A stretch of 64,000 nucleotides of DNA from Shewanella khirikhana (GCF_003957745.1 NZ_CP020373.1:1736001-1800000); one strand, 5' to 3'; positions 45,266 to 55,321 are shown, counted from the first letter of the stretch. Notes: a model not told the origin generated them from the sequence alone. A program made the numbers and translations.

Positions 45266-46075
45266 TTATTCGTTTGTATCCGTGTTTGCCACAAAGGCGC
45301 CGCCACCAACCACTTCCCCTTTACAAAACAGCTGCCACTGACCGGGCTGCATGATGTTCCAGGCCTCGTTATCAGTTAGTGGCCGGGTAGCTATCACGGT
45401 AACCACATCATTGGGGGTGGTTTCCTTGTCAAAATCAATCACCACATCGGTATCAATCAACTTGGCCTTGCCAAAAGGCGCGCGGCGGGTGATGTGGCTT
45501 AAGTTGTTACTGCAAAAGCTCATCAGGTAATTGCCTTCCGAAAGGATCATATTAAACACCCCAAGGGTGCGAATTTCTTCGGCAAGTTCTGCTACGTAAG
45601 CAAATACAGGCAACATGTCATCGGGGCGCTCATCACCAAAACGGCCAACCAGTTTTTCCAAAATCCAGCAAAATGCCAGTTCACTGTCGGTGTCCCCCAC
45701 TGGGCGGAAACGACGCACCGCAAACTTGTCTTTATAGTCACTCAACTGGCCGTTGTGGGCGTAGGTCCAGTTCAGGCCCCACAGTTCCCTGTCAAAGGGG
45801 TGGGTGTTTTCCAGCGACACACAGCCACGGTTGGCCTGGCGGATGTGGCTTATCACTGTTTCGCTTTTAATCGGGTATGACTTAATCAAGCGGGCAATGT
45901 GTGATTCGCTCGATGGGCAAGCATCTTTAAAGGTGCGGCTGCCCTTGCCTTCATAAAAGGTAATGCCCCAGCCATCCACATGGGGGCCGGTTACCCCACC
46001 ACGCTCAGCAAGCCCGGTAAAACTGAACACAATGTCGGTGGGCACGTTGGCGCTCATCGCCAATAATTCACACAT
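45266..46075 (-). CDS. Class II glutamine amidotransferase (YafJ-like)
   Basis: Protein of 269 residues. I start it at MCELLAMSANVPTDIVFSFTGL so that Cys2 becomes the N-terminal nucleophile after Met removal, as the Ntn-hydrolase fold requires. Family blocks: HVDGWGITFYEG, HIRQANRGCVSLENTHPFDRELWGLNWTYAHNGQL and GDTDSELAFCWIL. It would release ammonia from glutamine or a gamma-glutamyl amide, but the acceptor is unknown; the related DUG3 in yeast hydrolyses glutathione with partners. It stands alone between two convergent or divergent units. Confidence 0.92.
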   Translation of the reverse strand: MCELLAMSANVPTDIVFSFTGLAERGGVTGPHVDGWGITFYEGKGSRTFKDACPSSESHIARLIKSYPIKSETVISHIRQANRGCVSLENTHPFDRELWGLNWTYAHNGQLSDYKDKFAVRRFRPVGDTDSELAFCWILEKLVGRFGDERPDDMLPVFAYVAELAEEIRTLGVFNMILSEGNYLMSFCSNNLSHITRRAPFGKAKLIDTDVVIDFDKETTPNDVVTVIATRPLTDNEAWNIMQPGQWQLFCKGEVVGGGAFVANTDTNE

Positions 46076-46164
46076 AATCAAGGCACCTGAAGGTCACAAA
46101 TACAACAACTAACTTATTGTAACTTTGCCCCTTGTTGATGGGAATGCCGCGGCGCTCGAAAAAA

Positions 46165-46183
46165 TTTAAACATTTGTTTGAAA
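46165..46183. promoter_or_regulatory. PsrA-like operator upstream of fadE
   Basis: TTTAAACATTTGTTTGAAA contains AAAC-N4-GTTT, the pattern described for PsrA fatty-acid regulators. It lies about 130 bp before the fadE start. PsrA control of fatty-acid degradation in Shewanella is from the literature as I remember it. Confidence 0.55.
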
Positions 46184-46222
46184 AATGCTTGTGTTCGATC
46201 ACAGTTGGATTTACTTTTTAAT

Positions 46223-46251
46223 GCGACACAGGTCTGACCACACACTATACT
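46223..46251 (+). promoter_or_regulatory. Possible fadE promoter
   Basis: GCGACA, 17 bases, TATACT. The -10 is good and the -35 matches 4 of 6. It lies 61 bp upstream of the GTG start. Confidence 0.45.
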
Positions 46252-46312
46252 TGTGATCAGGATCGCTTATATGACCCGCCTGGAGAAGGGTTATAAATAA
46301 AGGAGAACGAGA

Positions 46313-48760
46313 GTGACTACCCTACTTTGGAGTATCGCGCTGCTTGTGGTGCTTGGTGCCTGCGCTTATTTGCGGGTGTCCTTGCTGACCGCCACTGCCG
46401 CAGCCGCCATTATGTTGACCGCAGGATGGACCTTGGATGTTGTTGGCCTTTGGGGCGGCATCATCTTTTTGGTTATCGCCCTGCCTCTGAATATCAGCAG
46501 TATTCGTCAGAGCCTGATCACCCGCCCGCTGCTGAAAGTGTACCGTGGCATCATGCCCGAGATGTCTTCCACTGAAAAAGAAGCCATCGACGCCGGTACC
46601 ACCTGGTGGGAAGCCGATCTGTTCGCCGGTAACCCTAACTGGAAGAAGCTGCACAACTACCCGACCGCCCGCCTATCTGCCGAAGAACAAGCCTTTATCG
46701 ACGGCCCGGTCAACGAAGTGTGCCGCATGGTGAACGAGCATCAGGTATCCCATCAGCTGGCTGACCTGCCTGCTGACGTGTGGCAGTACCTGAAAGACAA
46801 CGGCTTCTTCGCGATGATCATCAAGAAGAAATACGGTGGTCTCGAGTTCTCCGCCTACGCCCAATCCCGCGTACTGCAAAAGCTGGCCGGTGTTTCCAGC
46901 GAGCTGGCGTCCACCGTGGGCGTGCCCAACTCCCTCGGCCCTGGTGAGCTGCTGCAGCACTACGGTACTGCCGAGCAACAGGATCACTACCTGCCACGTC
47001 TGGCCAAGGGTCTTGAAGTGCCCTGTTTTGCCCTGACCAGCCCTGAAGCCGGTTCAGACGCAGGCTCGATTCCTGACTACGGCGTTGTCTGCAAAGGCAT
47101 GTGGAAAGGTGAAGAAGTGCTTGGCATGAAACTCACCTGGAACAAGCGCTACATCACCCTGGCCCCTATCGCCACTGTGTTGGGTCTGGCGTTCAAACTG
47201 CGTGACCCTGAGCGTCTGCTCGGCGGCGAAGAAGAGCTCGGCATTACCTGTGCCCTTATTCCCACCGATGTGGAAGGCGTGGAAACCGGTCGTCGTCACT
47301 TCCCGCTCAACTGTATGTTCCAAAACGGCCCAACCCGCGGTAAAGACGTGTTTGTGCCCTTAAGCTTTATCATTGGCGGTCCGAAAATGGCCGGTCAGGG
47401 CTGGCGCATGCTGGTGGAATGTCTGTCGGTTGGCCGCGGCATTACCCTGCCATCCAACTCAGCCGGTGGCGTGAAAACCGCAGCCCTTGCAACCGGTGCC
47501 TATGCCCGCATCCGCCGTCAGTTCAAGCTGCCAATCGGTAAGCTGGAAGGTATTGAAGAGCCAATGGCGCGTATCGGCGGTAACGCCTATCTGATGGACG
47601 CTGTAACCTCGCTGACCACCACAGGTATCGATCTGGGTGAAAAGCCATCGGTTATCTCGGCCATCGTTAAGTATCACCTTACCGATCGCATGCAGAAATG
47701 CGTCATCGATGCCATGGACATCCACGGCGGTAAAGGCGTGTGCCTTGGCCCCAACAACTACCTGGGCCGTGGTTATCAGGCTGCCCCTATCGCCATTACC
47801 GTGGAAGGCGCCAACATCCTTACCCGCTCTATGATCATCTATGGTCAGGGTGCCATTCGTTGCCATCCCTATGTACTGGCCGAAATGGACTCAGCCTTCG
47901 ATAAAGACGTGCGTCAGGGTCTGAACCGCTTCGATGCAGCCCTCTTTGGTCATATCGGCTTCACCATCAGCAACCTGGTTCGCAGTGTGTGGATGGGTCT
48001 GACCGGCAGCCGCTTCTCTAACGCCCCTTACGGCGACAAGACCAAGCGCTACTACCAGCACATGAACCGTTTCAGTGCCAACCTGGCGTTGCTGTCTGAT
48101 CTCGCCATGGCCACCCTGGGCGGTAACCTCAAGCGTAAAGAGCGTATCTCTGCCCGTCTTGGCGACATGCTGAGTCAGCTGTACCTGGCCTCTGCCACGT
48201 TGAAGCGTTATCAGGATGAAGGTCGTCAGACTGAAGATCTGCCGCTGGTACAGTGGGCGGTTGAAGATGCCCTGTTCAAGCTGCAAGCCTCTTTGGATGA
48301 GCTGCTGGACAACTTCCCTGCGGGTCTTGGCGGCGTGCTGCGCGTACTGCTGCTGCCTTTTGGTCGCCCACTGAAGCGTCCAAGCGATGTACTGGACCAC
48401 AAGGTGGCCAAAATCATGCAAACCCCGTGTGCCAGCCGTGAGCGTCTCGGTCAGGGCCAGTTCTGGGAAGCCTGTGACAACAATCCTGTGGGTGTTCAGG
48501 AGCAGACCTTCAAGGACATCCTCGCTGCCGAGCCACTGTACGACAAGGTGTGCAAAGCCGCTGGTAAGCGTCTGCCCTTCATGTGGCTGGATCAGGTGGC
48601 CGGCGAAGGCAAGGCTCTGGGCATTCTGTCTGATGCCGAAATCGCCCTGCTGGAGAAAGCCGAGATTGGCCGTATGAAGTCTATCAACGTAGACGACTTC
48701 GACCCAGCCGAGCTGGTGGCGCAAACCACCACTGGCAAGTCTCAGGAGCAAGCGGCTTAA
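46313..48760 (+). CDS. fadE: Acyl-CoA dehydrogenase FadE
   Basis: Protein of 815 residues, the size of the long membrane-associated FadE (E. coli 814). Two hydrophobic segments (about 3-60) precede the dehydrogenase domains. FAD/substrate motifs: CFALTSPEAGSDAGSIPDYG, MKLTWNKRYITLAPIATVLGLAFKL and IHGGKGVCLGPNNYLGRGYQAAPIAITVEGANILTRS. It catalyses the first oxidation of beta-oxidation. The GTG start follows AAAGGAGAAC. It is monogenic, with a PsrA-like operator upstream and a terminator downstream. Confidence 0.96.
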   Translation: MTTLLWSIALLVVLGACAYLRVSLLTATAAAAIMLTAGWTLDVVGLWGGIIFLVIALPLNISSIRQSLITRPLLKVYRGIMPEMSSTEKEAIDAGTTWWEADLFAGNPNWKKLHNYPTARLSAEEQAFIDGPVNEVCRMVNEHQVSHQLADLPADVWQYLKDNGFFAMIIKKKYGGLEFSAYAQSRVLQKLAGVSSELASTVGVPNSLGPGELLQHYGTAEQQDHYLPRLAKGLEVPCFALTSPEAGSDAGSIPDYGVVCKGMWKGEEVLGMKLTWNKRYITLAPIATVLGLAFKLRDPERLLGGEEELGITCALIPTDVEGVETGRRHFPLNCMFQNGPTRGKDVFVPLSFIIGGPKMAGQGWRMLVECLSVGRGITLPSNSAGGVKTAALATGAYARIRRQFKLPIGKLEGIEEPMARIGGNAYLMDAVTSLTTTGIDLGEKPSVISAIVKYHLTDRMQKCVIDAMDIHGGKGVCLGPNNYLGRGYQAAPIAITVEGANILTRSMIIYGQGAIRCHPYVLAEMDSAFDKDVRQGLNRFDAALFGHIGFTISNLVRSVWMGLTGSRFSNAPYGDKTKRYYQHMNRFSANLALLSDLAMATLGGNLKRKERISARLGDMLSQLYLASATLKRYQDEGRQTEDLPLVQWAVEDALFKLQASLDELLDNFPAGLGGVLRVLLLPFGRPLKRPSDVLDHKVAKIMQTPCASRERLGQGQFWEACDNNPVGVQEQTFKDILAAEPLYDKVCKAAGKRLPFMWLDQVAGEGKALGILSDAEIALLEKAEIGRMKSINVDDFDPAELVAQTTTGKSQEQAA

Positions 48761-48774
48761 GCACTGCTCCCAGT

Positions 48775-48804
48775 TAAAAAGGCGCCTTCAGGCGCCTTTT
48801 CTTT
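48775..48804 (+). terminator. Terminator after fadE
   Basis: AAAAAGGCGCC-TTCA-GGCGCCTTTTCTTTT: a 9-11 bp stem with a T-rich tail. Confidence 0.9.
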
Positions 48805-49138
48805 TGCAGCCAATTCAACTGCATACTCTCTTCATCGAAACCTCAACTATCAGCTATACGCTTGCAGTCACACGCGCCATTTAATTGAATGTGTCTTAAT
48901 CTGAACTCGCCTTAAGCTGAACTCGAAAAGCGCCAAAGCCCTCAAACCAACTGGGCGTTGGCGAAGAAGTGCGTTCAGCCTTGCTTGCATCTTGATAACG
49001 GTTGATTTCAGTGAGGCAGGATGTCGAGAACAGGACTTGGGCAGCAATAAATTAGGGTAGTAATAAATCAAGCTGGGAATAGATTGGAGGGGATAGGTTT
49101 AGACAGCAATAGCTGTCGATTGAGTCGATGGCCTTCAC
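48805..49138. other. Intergenic stretch between fadE and the antiporter
   Basis: I see no supported gene here. A leftward frame of 67 codons exists but has no ribosome site and no protein-like composition. There is no hairpin before the weak terminator at 49139. Confidence 0.4.
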
Positions 49139-49158
49139 AAAAAGTCACCCACTGGGTG
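49139..49158 (-). terminator. Weak terminator candidate after the antiporter gene
   Basis: Read leftward: CACCC-AGT-GGGTG, then ACTTTTTG. The stem is only 5 bp, but position and T-run are right. Confidence 0.45.
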
Positions 49159-49219
49159 GCGCTTGAATGGCCAGGATGTTTACTTCCTCGGCCACTCAGC
49201 GGGTAACGTCGTTATTTCA

Positions 49220-51220
49220 TCAGGCTTTCAGCGGCTGATTACCGTCGCTGCCTTCATCACGCAGGGTCGGGCTTCCCACGGTTTCTTCTTCAAAACCCGC
49301 ATTGGCCTCACTGGCCACTTCCCTGGCAGCCTCTTCCTGCTCACGGGCCAGCTTTTCAAAGGCTGCACGTTCGGCTTCTTCCTTCTCGGCCTGGGCCTTT
49401 TCAAGCGCTTCTTTTTCCTGCTGCTCTTTGGCGTATTGCTGCGCCTCAACCGGAATAAGGCTGATAAGCTCGATGCCGGTGGCTGGGATTTCACTGCCGG
49501 CGGTGACTATACGCAGCTTTTCATCCTGCAGGTACACCAGCGGCAAAGCACTTTCGCCATAGCGACGGGTGAACTCCACCAAGGTAAAGTTTTCCCGCAG
49601 CGGCGTGCTCTTTAAAATGCCGCCCTTTGCCATTTGACTGGCAATTTTGGCGTAAGAGACACCTTCACCGAACAGGCAAAGGCGCTTCATGTAGGCCTCA
49701 GACGCCAGATGACGGGCGCTGGAGCCTTCCATGTTGTTCAGGCCATACACCTTCTCGGCGCCAAAATAGTCCTGGAAATGGAAGCTGACCAAAGGATTAA
49801 GCTGGCGGTATGGCGACAATACCAGCACCCGACCGATGCCGGTTAAATCGAGATAGGTTTCGGCGTGCTCTGAGGCTGGGTTACCAAAGTACACTGGAAT
49901 ATTGTCCATCCGCGCCAGGCGAATGTTGTCCCAGTTGGTGTCGGCCAACATCACCTTGATGTTTTTGCCTTTCAATAGCTTGGCAAGCTCGCGGGAAAAT
50001 GCAGAGGCGCCGAAAAACAAAATGCCCTGGGCAGAATCGGCTTTCACTTTCAAAATGCGCGCCCAGGTGCCTGCCGACAGGCTCTGCACCACCACGGTAC
50101 CGATAATGATCAGAAACACCAGCGGCACTATCTTTTCGGCCCCGGCCACGCCCTGCTCTTCAAGCTTGATGGCAAACAGTGACGACACCGCCGCCGCCAC
50201 AATCCCCCGCGGCGCCACCCAGCTTAAAAACCACTTTTCCGGCGCCGTCAGATTGGTGCCTATCCCCGACAGCCACACACTGAGCGGTCTGGCAACCAGC
50301 ATGGCAATCGCCAATACGCCAATGCCGCCCCAACCAAGGTCCATCATCGCCGACGAATCAAGCCTGGCCGCCAGCAAAATAAACAGCGCCGAAATCATCA
50401 GCACCGTCAGGGTTTCTTTAAATTCAAGAATATCGGCAATATCAACACCGCGCATATTGGCAAGCCAGATGCCCATCACGGTAACTGTCAGCAGCCCCGA
50501 CTCTTCCTGCAGCAGGTTCGAGCCAACAAAGGTGCCCAGCATCACTGTGAGCACCGCGGTGTTTTTCAGATAATGGGGCAAGAGATCGCGCCTGAGCACC
50601 CAGCCAACCAGATAGCCCATAGCAGCACCAAAGCCAAAACCCAGCGCCAGAATGGAGCCGAATGACATCAGAATATGGCTGGTGGCATTTTGCGAAGCGG
50701 CAATGTACTCGAATACCAGCACCGCCAGCACCGCGCCTATGGGGTCTATCACAATGCCTTCCCAGCGAAGAATACTGGCAAGTTGTGACTTGGGCCGCAC
50801 ACTGCGCAGCATAGGCACAATCACAGTGGGGCCTGTTACCACCACCAAGGCACCGAATAACCATGCCAGCGCCCAATCAAAGCCCATAAAGTAATGGGTC
50901 GCCAGAGAAATCGCCACCCAGGTCACGGCCATGCCTATGGTCACCAGGTGGGTCACCATTCGGCCATAGTCTTTGATTTCTTTAAAGTTAAGTGTGAGTG
51001 AGCCTTCAAACAGAATGATGGCTACCCCGAGTGAGATCATCGGAAACAGCAGATCGCCAAAAATCGCGTCCGGTTTCAAAAAACCAAGCCCCGGCCCAAG
51101 CAGCAGGCCACAGAGCAGCAAAGGTAAAATAGCCGGGAGCCTCAGCTTCCAACCCAGCCACTGGCAAAACAACGAAAGCACCCCAATGAGCGCCAGAATG
51201 CCGGTGATATGTTCAACCAT
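49220..51220 (-). CDS. CPA1-type Na+/H+ antiporter with cytoplasmic nucleotide-binding-like domain
   Basis: Protein of 666 residues. About 12 membrane helices (1-395) carry the cation/proton exchanger pattern, including LPAILPLLLCGLLLGPGLG, VTGPTVIVPMLRSVRP and the motif EGIVIDPIGAVLAVLVFEY with the essential Asp. A Rossmann-like TrkA-N domain follows (about 400-520, ILFFGASAFSRELAKLLKGKNIKVMLAD), then a second small domain (540-585). The last 65 residues are a Glu/Ala/Lys coiled coil. It should exchange Na+ or K+ for H+, with the cytoplasmic part sensing nucleotides or ions. It appears monocistronic. Confidence 0.9.
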   Translation of the reverse strand: MVEHITGILALIGVLSLFCQWLGWKLRLPAILPLLLCGLLLGPGLGFLKPDAIFGDLLFPMISLGVAIILFEGSLTLNFKEIKDYGRMVTHLVTIGMAVTWVAISLATHYFMGFDWALAWLFGALVVVTGPTVIVPMLRSVRPKSQLASILRWEGIVIDPIGAVLAVLVFEYIAASQNATSHILMSFGSILALGFGFGAAMGYLVGWVLRRDLLPHYLKNTAVLTVMLGTFVGSNLLQEESGLLTVTVMGIWLANMRGVDIADILEFKETLTVLMISALFILLAARLDSSAMMDLGWGGIGVLAIAMLVARPLSVWLSGIGTNLTAPEKWFLSWVAPRGIVAAAVSSLFAIKLEEQGVAGAEKIVPLVFLIIIGTVVVQSLSAGTWARILKVKADSAQGILFFGASAFSRELAKLLKGKNIKVMLADTNWDNIRLARMDNIPVYFGNPASEHAETYLDLTGIGRVLVLSPYRQLNPLVSFHFQDYFGAEKVYGLNNMEGSSARHLASEAYMKRLCLFGEGVSYAKIASQMAKGGILKSTPLRENFTLVEFTRRYGESALPLVYLQDEKLRIVTAGSEIPATGIELISLIPVEAQQYAKEQQEKEALEKAQAEKEEAERAAFEKLAREQEEAAREVASEANAGFEEETVGSPTLRDEGSDGNQPLKA

Positions 51221-51555
51221 GTATTAGTCCTTGAACGGAATATCCCTGAGAATTAAGACCACGTTAACAGCTAAACGTGCCAATCACATCTTATCTGTTT
51301 TTAAGCAGAGTGCCATCAGTCATAACAGACTGATTGGGCAGGAAGTGTAAACGAGCAGCTCGGCAAATGGCATCACACTGCCCGGTGAAGGCTGCGGCAA
51401 AGTGCACGACCTTGTAACCCATTGCGCTAGCCGCCTCAGTCAGCTTCAGGCCTTAAATCGTCGAGCACCTGCCGATGTTATCAGCATGTTGTAATTCAAG
51501 GCGCTGGATGGTAGCGTTGCCGGGACTTTTGCGGGGGGCGCGCGGTAAATAGAAT
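51221..51555. other. Divergent region between antiporter and sensor kinase genes
   Basis: No gene is supported. It contains a perfect 7-base inverted repeat ATCAGTC-N6-GACTGAT at 51315-51334, related to the motifs upstream of the two protease units. The kinase start has no strong Shine-Dalgarno. Confidence 0.45.
51315..51334. promoter_or_regulatory. Inverted repeat ATCAGTC-N6-GACTGAT
   Basis: Perfect 7-base arms, 222 bp upstream of the sensor kinase ATG. The outer ATCAG/CTGAT arms are those of the sites at 55786 and 59033, but the spacing is 10 instead of 7. Confidence 0.45.
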
Positions 51556-54500
51556 ATGTCAGCGGTAACAAGAATCATCGTATACCTGATACTGTTTGGT
51601 CTGCACCCGGTACTTGTGTTCGCCTCCCCGCAAAAAATAGCCCAACATCTGGACTTCGATGCAGACAACATTTCTGCGTTGCTGTTTGATAAACAGGGGT
51701 TTATGTGGCTTGGGACCCAGGATGGACTCTACTTTTACGATGGCTATCAAATTGAGAAATTCAGGCCAGATGTCAACGAAAACGGCGCCATTGCCGCACT
51801 GGATATCCGCAATCTTTATCTCAGCCGCGACAACAGCCTGTGGGTTTCTACCAATAGCGGTGGTCTGAGCCGCTTCAATGCTGATAGTCGAACCTTTACC
51901 AACTACCGACACAATTCAGAAGATAGCCACTCCCTCTCCAATGACAGTGTTTATGACGTGATAGATGGCCCTGATGGTAGCCTTTGGGTTGCGACTCAGA
52001 TTGGATTGAACCGGCTGCAACCGACGAGCGGCGAAATCCGTCGATATATGAAACACGATGCCGACACAGGTTCCCTGCCCTCAAATTACATCTACAGACT
52101 TTTTGTCGACAGCAAGCAGCGGCTTTGGCTGGGCACCATTGGCGGCGGCCTGGCATATTGGGCCGGTGACAAGCAGGGTTTTGTCAGCGTGGCACTCCCG
52201 GATGGGATCAAGGATGTGTTCGCCATTGTTGAGCAAACCGGACAATATCTCTGGGTTGGCACTCGTCAGGGGTTGCTGAAAGTAAGTCTGGACACTCTGG
52301 ACGTCAGCCGGGTGCAACTCCTTGGTACCGACCAAGAGGAATGGATGATTATCGCACTGCATCTCGATGCCAATCAGTTGGCTATGGGAACCTTCGGTCA
52401 TGGATTGCAGTTTTATAACACCGACAGCAACCAGCTTGTCCGCAAAGAAACCGCAAGCGCAGCAGATACTGTAACCAGCATCATCAGGGATGGCTCCGGC
52501 CAGCTGTTTTACGCGACCTGGGGACGGGGGGCATACCAACTCGACGCTACCGTACCCAGCTCATCGGTAAGCGGCGCCTGGCACGGCTTATCCAATGTCA
52601 CGGCGGTCCATGTACCTCCCGGCGGCCAAAAAGCCTGGGTAGGCTCTTTCAGCCATGGCTTGCATTGGCTGGATTTTTCTACCCAAACCCTGCACCCCTT
52701 TACGCCGGATACAGCGGCAAGACACCTTAACGGCGTAACGAGTCTGGCATCAATCGCAGAAGACGAGCTTTTAGTTGGTACATCCGAAGGCCTGTGGCAC
52801 CTGGCTGTCGATGGCACGGTCAAAGGCCATTTCTCCTATAACTCAGAGCGGCCAGATTCTATCGGAAAGGGTTTTGTGAGGGTCGTGCATCCAGACGAAG
52901 ATGGCCAAGTCTGGGTAGGCGTTGGCGGTGACGGCCTCTACCAATACCATCCAAAAACAGCCAGTTTTAAAGCATTTAAGCACGACCCGGCCATCCCCCA
53001 TTCCATCAGTGGCAACTACATCACCGCACTATTGGCAGATGGCGACTACCTTTGGGTAGGTACCCGTTCAAATGGGCTTAATTTGTGCCAGAAAGTCACC
53101 ATGGCTTGCCAGCGTCTGCAGGTCAGCAACACTGGCCTGAGCCACTATTACATTACTGATATTGCAAAGGATAACCAAGGTACCGTTTGGGTGGGCACCG
53201 ATGGCGGCGGCCTACATAAGGCGGAGTTCCAGCAAAGCGGCGACGTCATAGAGGTGAAGGTGACTCCAGAGCCCGCTTTGGCTGCCGATTCAATTAAATC
53301 CATTTCGTCAGGCACATCAAATGAGGTTTGGGTTGCCAGCAGCGACGGCCTGTATAACCTTGATTTGAGCGAGCAAGTTTTTCATCGTGTACAGGACACT
53401 AACCTCAACAGTGCCGGTGGCTTTTCTCAGCGTGCTCGCTCACGCAAAGACGGCGTCAATTTGTTTGGCACCAATAATGGGCTGTACCTATTTTCGGGCT
53501 CTCTTCATCCTGAGCCTCAGACGCGCTTTCCCATCCGTTTTACCCGCATACTTTCAGACAGTTTGACACACCCACTCCTTTCCTCAGCGATTCAAGAGCC
53601 ATTTGCGCTTTCTGTACCCTGGGGCGGCTGGCTGAACCTGGAATTTTCGCTGCTGGACTATGGCTCATCAAACCACAGTTACCAATACCGTATGTCCCGA
53701 GACAGCGAGTGGATAGCGTTGAGCAATATGCATCAACTCAACTTCTATAGACTCGCCCCCGGAGTCCACCAGCTGGAGGTGCGTGGTAAAGGTCGAAACC
53801 AGATTTGGAGCCAGCCTGCAAGACTGGATCTCACTGTCGTCCCGCCCTGGTGGCGCAATACAAGCTATATCGGCTTGATATTGGTGTGTATCGCATTGAT
53901 TGCCATCAGCTATCACAGGTTTCGTATGGCAAAGTGGGAGCGGTATAGCCGTCGTCTCAATGCATTAAAAGAAGAGAACCTGGCTGTTATCGCGCAGCTT
54001 GAGCAAAACGAGCAGCGCCTTAAGTCGGCCCTTGAAGGTATGCGCAGTCTGGCCACCCGCTTACAACACGCTAAGGAAGAAGAGCGAAAATCCATATCCC
54101 GCGAGCTGCATGATCAATTTGGTCAATCCCTCACAGCCACCCAAATAAGCCTGCAGCTCTTCAGGCGTCAGCACCCCAACGACAGCGGACTGATTGACAC
54201 CTGCATTGGCACTATCCAATCGATGATCAAACAGGTGCGTGCCATCTCGTTCGATTTACGCCCAAGTCTTCTGGATGACGTCGGCTTGGTGGCAGGCCTC
54301 AACCGGCAGCTGAGTAATATGTCAGCGTCGCTGCCAAGGCCTATTGCGTTTAGTGCCGATGAGCAGTTCCCAAAACTCAATCCCGAACTGACTACCACCC
54401 TGTTTCGGGTGATCCAGGAGTCTGTTACCAATGCCATTCGTCACGCACATGCCACAACGATAGCTGTGCGGCTTTACACCAGGGACAACACAGTGACGGC

Positions 54501-54684
54501 GGAAATTTCTGACAATGGCATTGGCTTTAACCCCGATGATATCAACACCAAAATCACAGAGGGCGGCCATCTTGGGTTGCTTGGGATTGAAGAGCGGGTC
54601 AAGTCAATGCAAGGTCATCTACACATTAAGGCTGCACCCAATAGCGGCGTTTTCATTTCAGTTGAGTTTCCCTATGAACACTAA
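51556..54684 (+). CDS. Sensor histidine kinase with periplasmic beta-propeller (NarL-partner type)
   Basis: Protein of 1042 residues. A signal sequence (1-23) is followed by a long periplasmic region (about 28-670) of two-component-propeller repeats (for example ISALLFDKQGFMWLGTQDGLYFYDG and the recurring LWVGT.SGGL pattern). A Y_Y_Y-type beta domain lies at about 680-755, and one membrane helix at about 770-790 (YIGLILVCIALIAISY). The kinase core is HisKA_3 with KSISRELHDQFGQSLTATQ (His852) and an HATPase with DNGIGFN. There is no fused receiver. It overlaps the response regulator gene by 11 bp, so the pair is coupled. Such propeller sensors often detect poly- or oligosaccharides; the ligand here is unknown. 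Confidence 0.93.
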   Translation: MSAVTRIIVYLILFGLHPVLVFASPQKIAQHLDFDADNISALLFDKQGFMWLGTQDGLYFYDGYQIEKFRPDVNENGAIAALDIRNLYLSRDNSLWVSTNSGGLSRFNADSRTFTNYRHNSEDSHSLSNDSVYDVIDGPDGSLWVATQIGLNRLQPTSGEIRRYMKHDADTGSLPSNYIYRLFVDSKQRLWLGTIGGGLAYWAGDKQGFVSVALPDGIKDVFAIVEQTGQYLWVGTRQGLLKVSLDTLDVSRVQLLGTDQEEWMIIALHLDANQLAMGTFGHGLQFYNTDSNQLVRKETASAADTVTSIIRDGSGQLFYATWGRGAYQLDATVPSSSVSGAWHGLSNVTAVHVPPGGQKAWVGSFSHGLHWLDFSTQTLHPFTPDTAARHLNGVTSLASIAEDELLVGTSEGLWHLAVDGTVKGHFSYNSERPDSIGKGFVRVVHPDEDGQVWVGVGGDGLYQYHPKTASFKAFKHDPAIPHSISGNYITALLADGDYLWVGTRSNGLNLCQKVTMACQRLQVSNTGLSHYYITDIAKDNQGTVWVGTDGGGLHKAEFQQSGDVIEVKVTPEPALAADSIKSISSGTSNEVWVASSDGLYNLDLSEQVFHRVQDTNLNSAGGFSQRARSRKDGVNLFGTNNGLYLFSGSLHPEPQTRFPIRFTRILSDSLTHPLLSSAIQEPFALSVPWGGWLNLEFSLLDYGSSNHSYQYRMSRDSEWIALSNMHQLNFYRLAPGVHQLEVRGKGRNQIWSQPARLDLTVVPPWWRNTSYIGLILVCIALIAISYHRFRMAKWERYSRRLNALKEENLAVIAQLEQNEQRLKSALEGMRSLATRLQHAKEEERKSISRELHDQFGQSLTATQISLQLFRRQHPNDSGLIDTCIGTIQSMIKQVRAISFDLRPSLLDDVGLVAGLNRQLSNMSASLPRPIAFSADEQFPKLNPELTTTLFRVIQESVTNAIRHAHATTIAVRLYTRDNTVTAEISDNGIGFNPDDINTKITEGGHLGLLGIEERVKSMQGHLHIKAAPNSGVFISVEFPYEH

Positions 54685-55321
54685 TAACAGCGTGGTCCTG
54701 GTCGACGACCATGAACTGGTTCGAGCAGGCATTCGAACCTTGCTGAACACCATCGATGCTATCGAAGTTATAGGTGAGTGTGGTGATGGCCTGGACGCCA
54801 TCTCCATGGTGAAGCGATTGCAGCCAAATCTGTTGGTGCTGGATATCTCTATCAAAAGCTTAAGTGGCATGGAGGTGGTTAAGCAGATTTCAGCCCAGTC
54901 CATACCGGTGAAAATCCTTATCCTCTCGATGCACAACAATGTGGAATATGTGGCTAAATGCCTGAAAGACGGCGCTGATGGATATCTGCTTAAAGACGCC
55001 GCCGTGGATGAATTGGAGCCGGCCATCAGAAAGGTGTTACAGGGTGGCAACTACATCAGCAAAGAAATCGACATCAGTTTGCTGGATAAATTATTAGCCA
55101 CGAATCAGCTTATCCCCTCCCTGCTTGAACTCTTAACCAGCAGGCAAAAACAAATCCTGCGGCTCATTGCCGAAGGCTACTCCACTCGACAAATTGCTGA
55201 ATCTGTCTGTGTCAGTATCAAAACGGTGGAAACACACAGAGCCCATATCATGGCAAGGCTGCAAATCTTTGATATTGCCGGTCTGGTTCGATTTGCTTTA
55301 AAGGAAAAACTGATCCCCTGA
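54674..55321 (+). CDS. NarL/LuxR-family response regulator
   Basis: Protein of 215 residues starting at MNTNNSVVLVDDHELVRAGI (ATG 54674, inside the kinase end). The receiver domain has the acidic pair D11/D12, phospho-acceptor D57 (LLVLDIS) and the conserved Lys in YLLKDAA. The usual DxxMP turn is DISIKSLSG here, lacking the Met-Pro. The C-terminal helix-turn-helix is LTSRQKQILRLIAEGYSTRQIAESVCVSIKTVETHRAHIMARL. It should bind short inverted repeats as a dimer. The nearby ATCAG-N7-CTGAT repeats are candidate sites. Confidence 0.95.
   Translation: MNTNNSVVLVDDHELVRAGIRTLLNTIDAIEVIGECGDGLDAISMVKRLQPNLLVLDISIKSLSGMEVVKQISAQSIPVKILILSMHNNVEYVAKCLKDGADGYLLKDAAVDELEPAIRKVLQGGNYISKEIDISLLDKLLATNQLIPSLLELLTSRQKQILRLIAEGYSTRQIAESVCVSIKTVETHRAHIMARLQIFDIAGLVRFALKEKLIP

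Noticed and set aside
47891..48751. Leftward frame of 286 codons opposite fadE
   Set aside because: Antisense to the conserved FadE C-terminal half; composition and lack of ribosome site mark it as a shadow.
48868..49071. Leftward frame of 67 codons between fadE and the antiporter
   Set aside because: No Shine-Dalgarno, no promoter-like context and no recognisable protein features.
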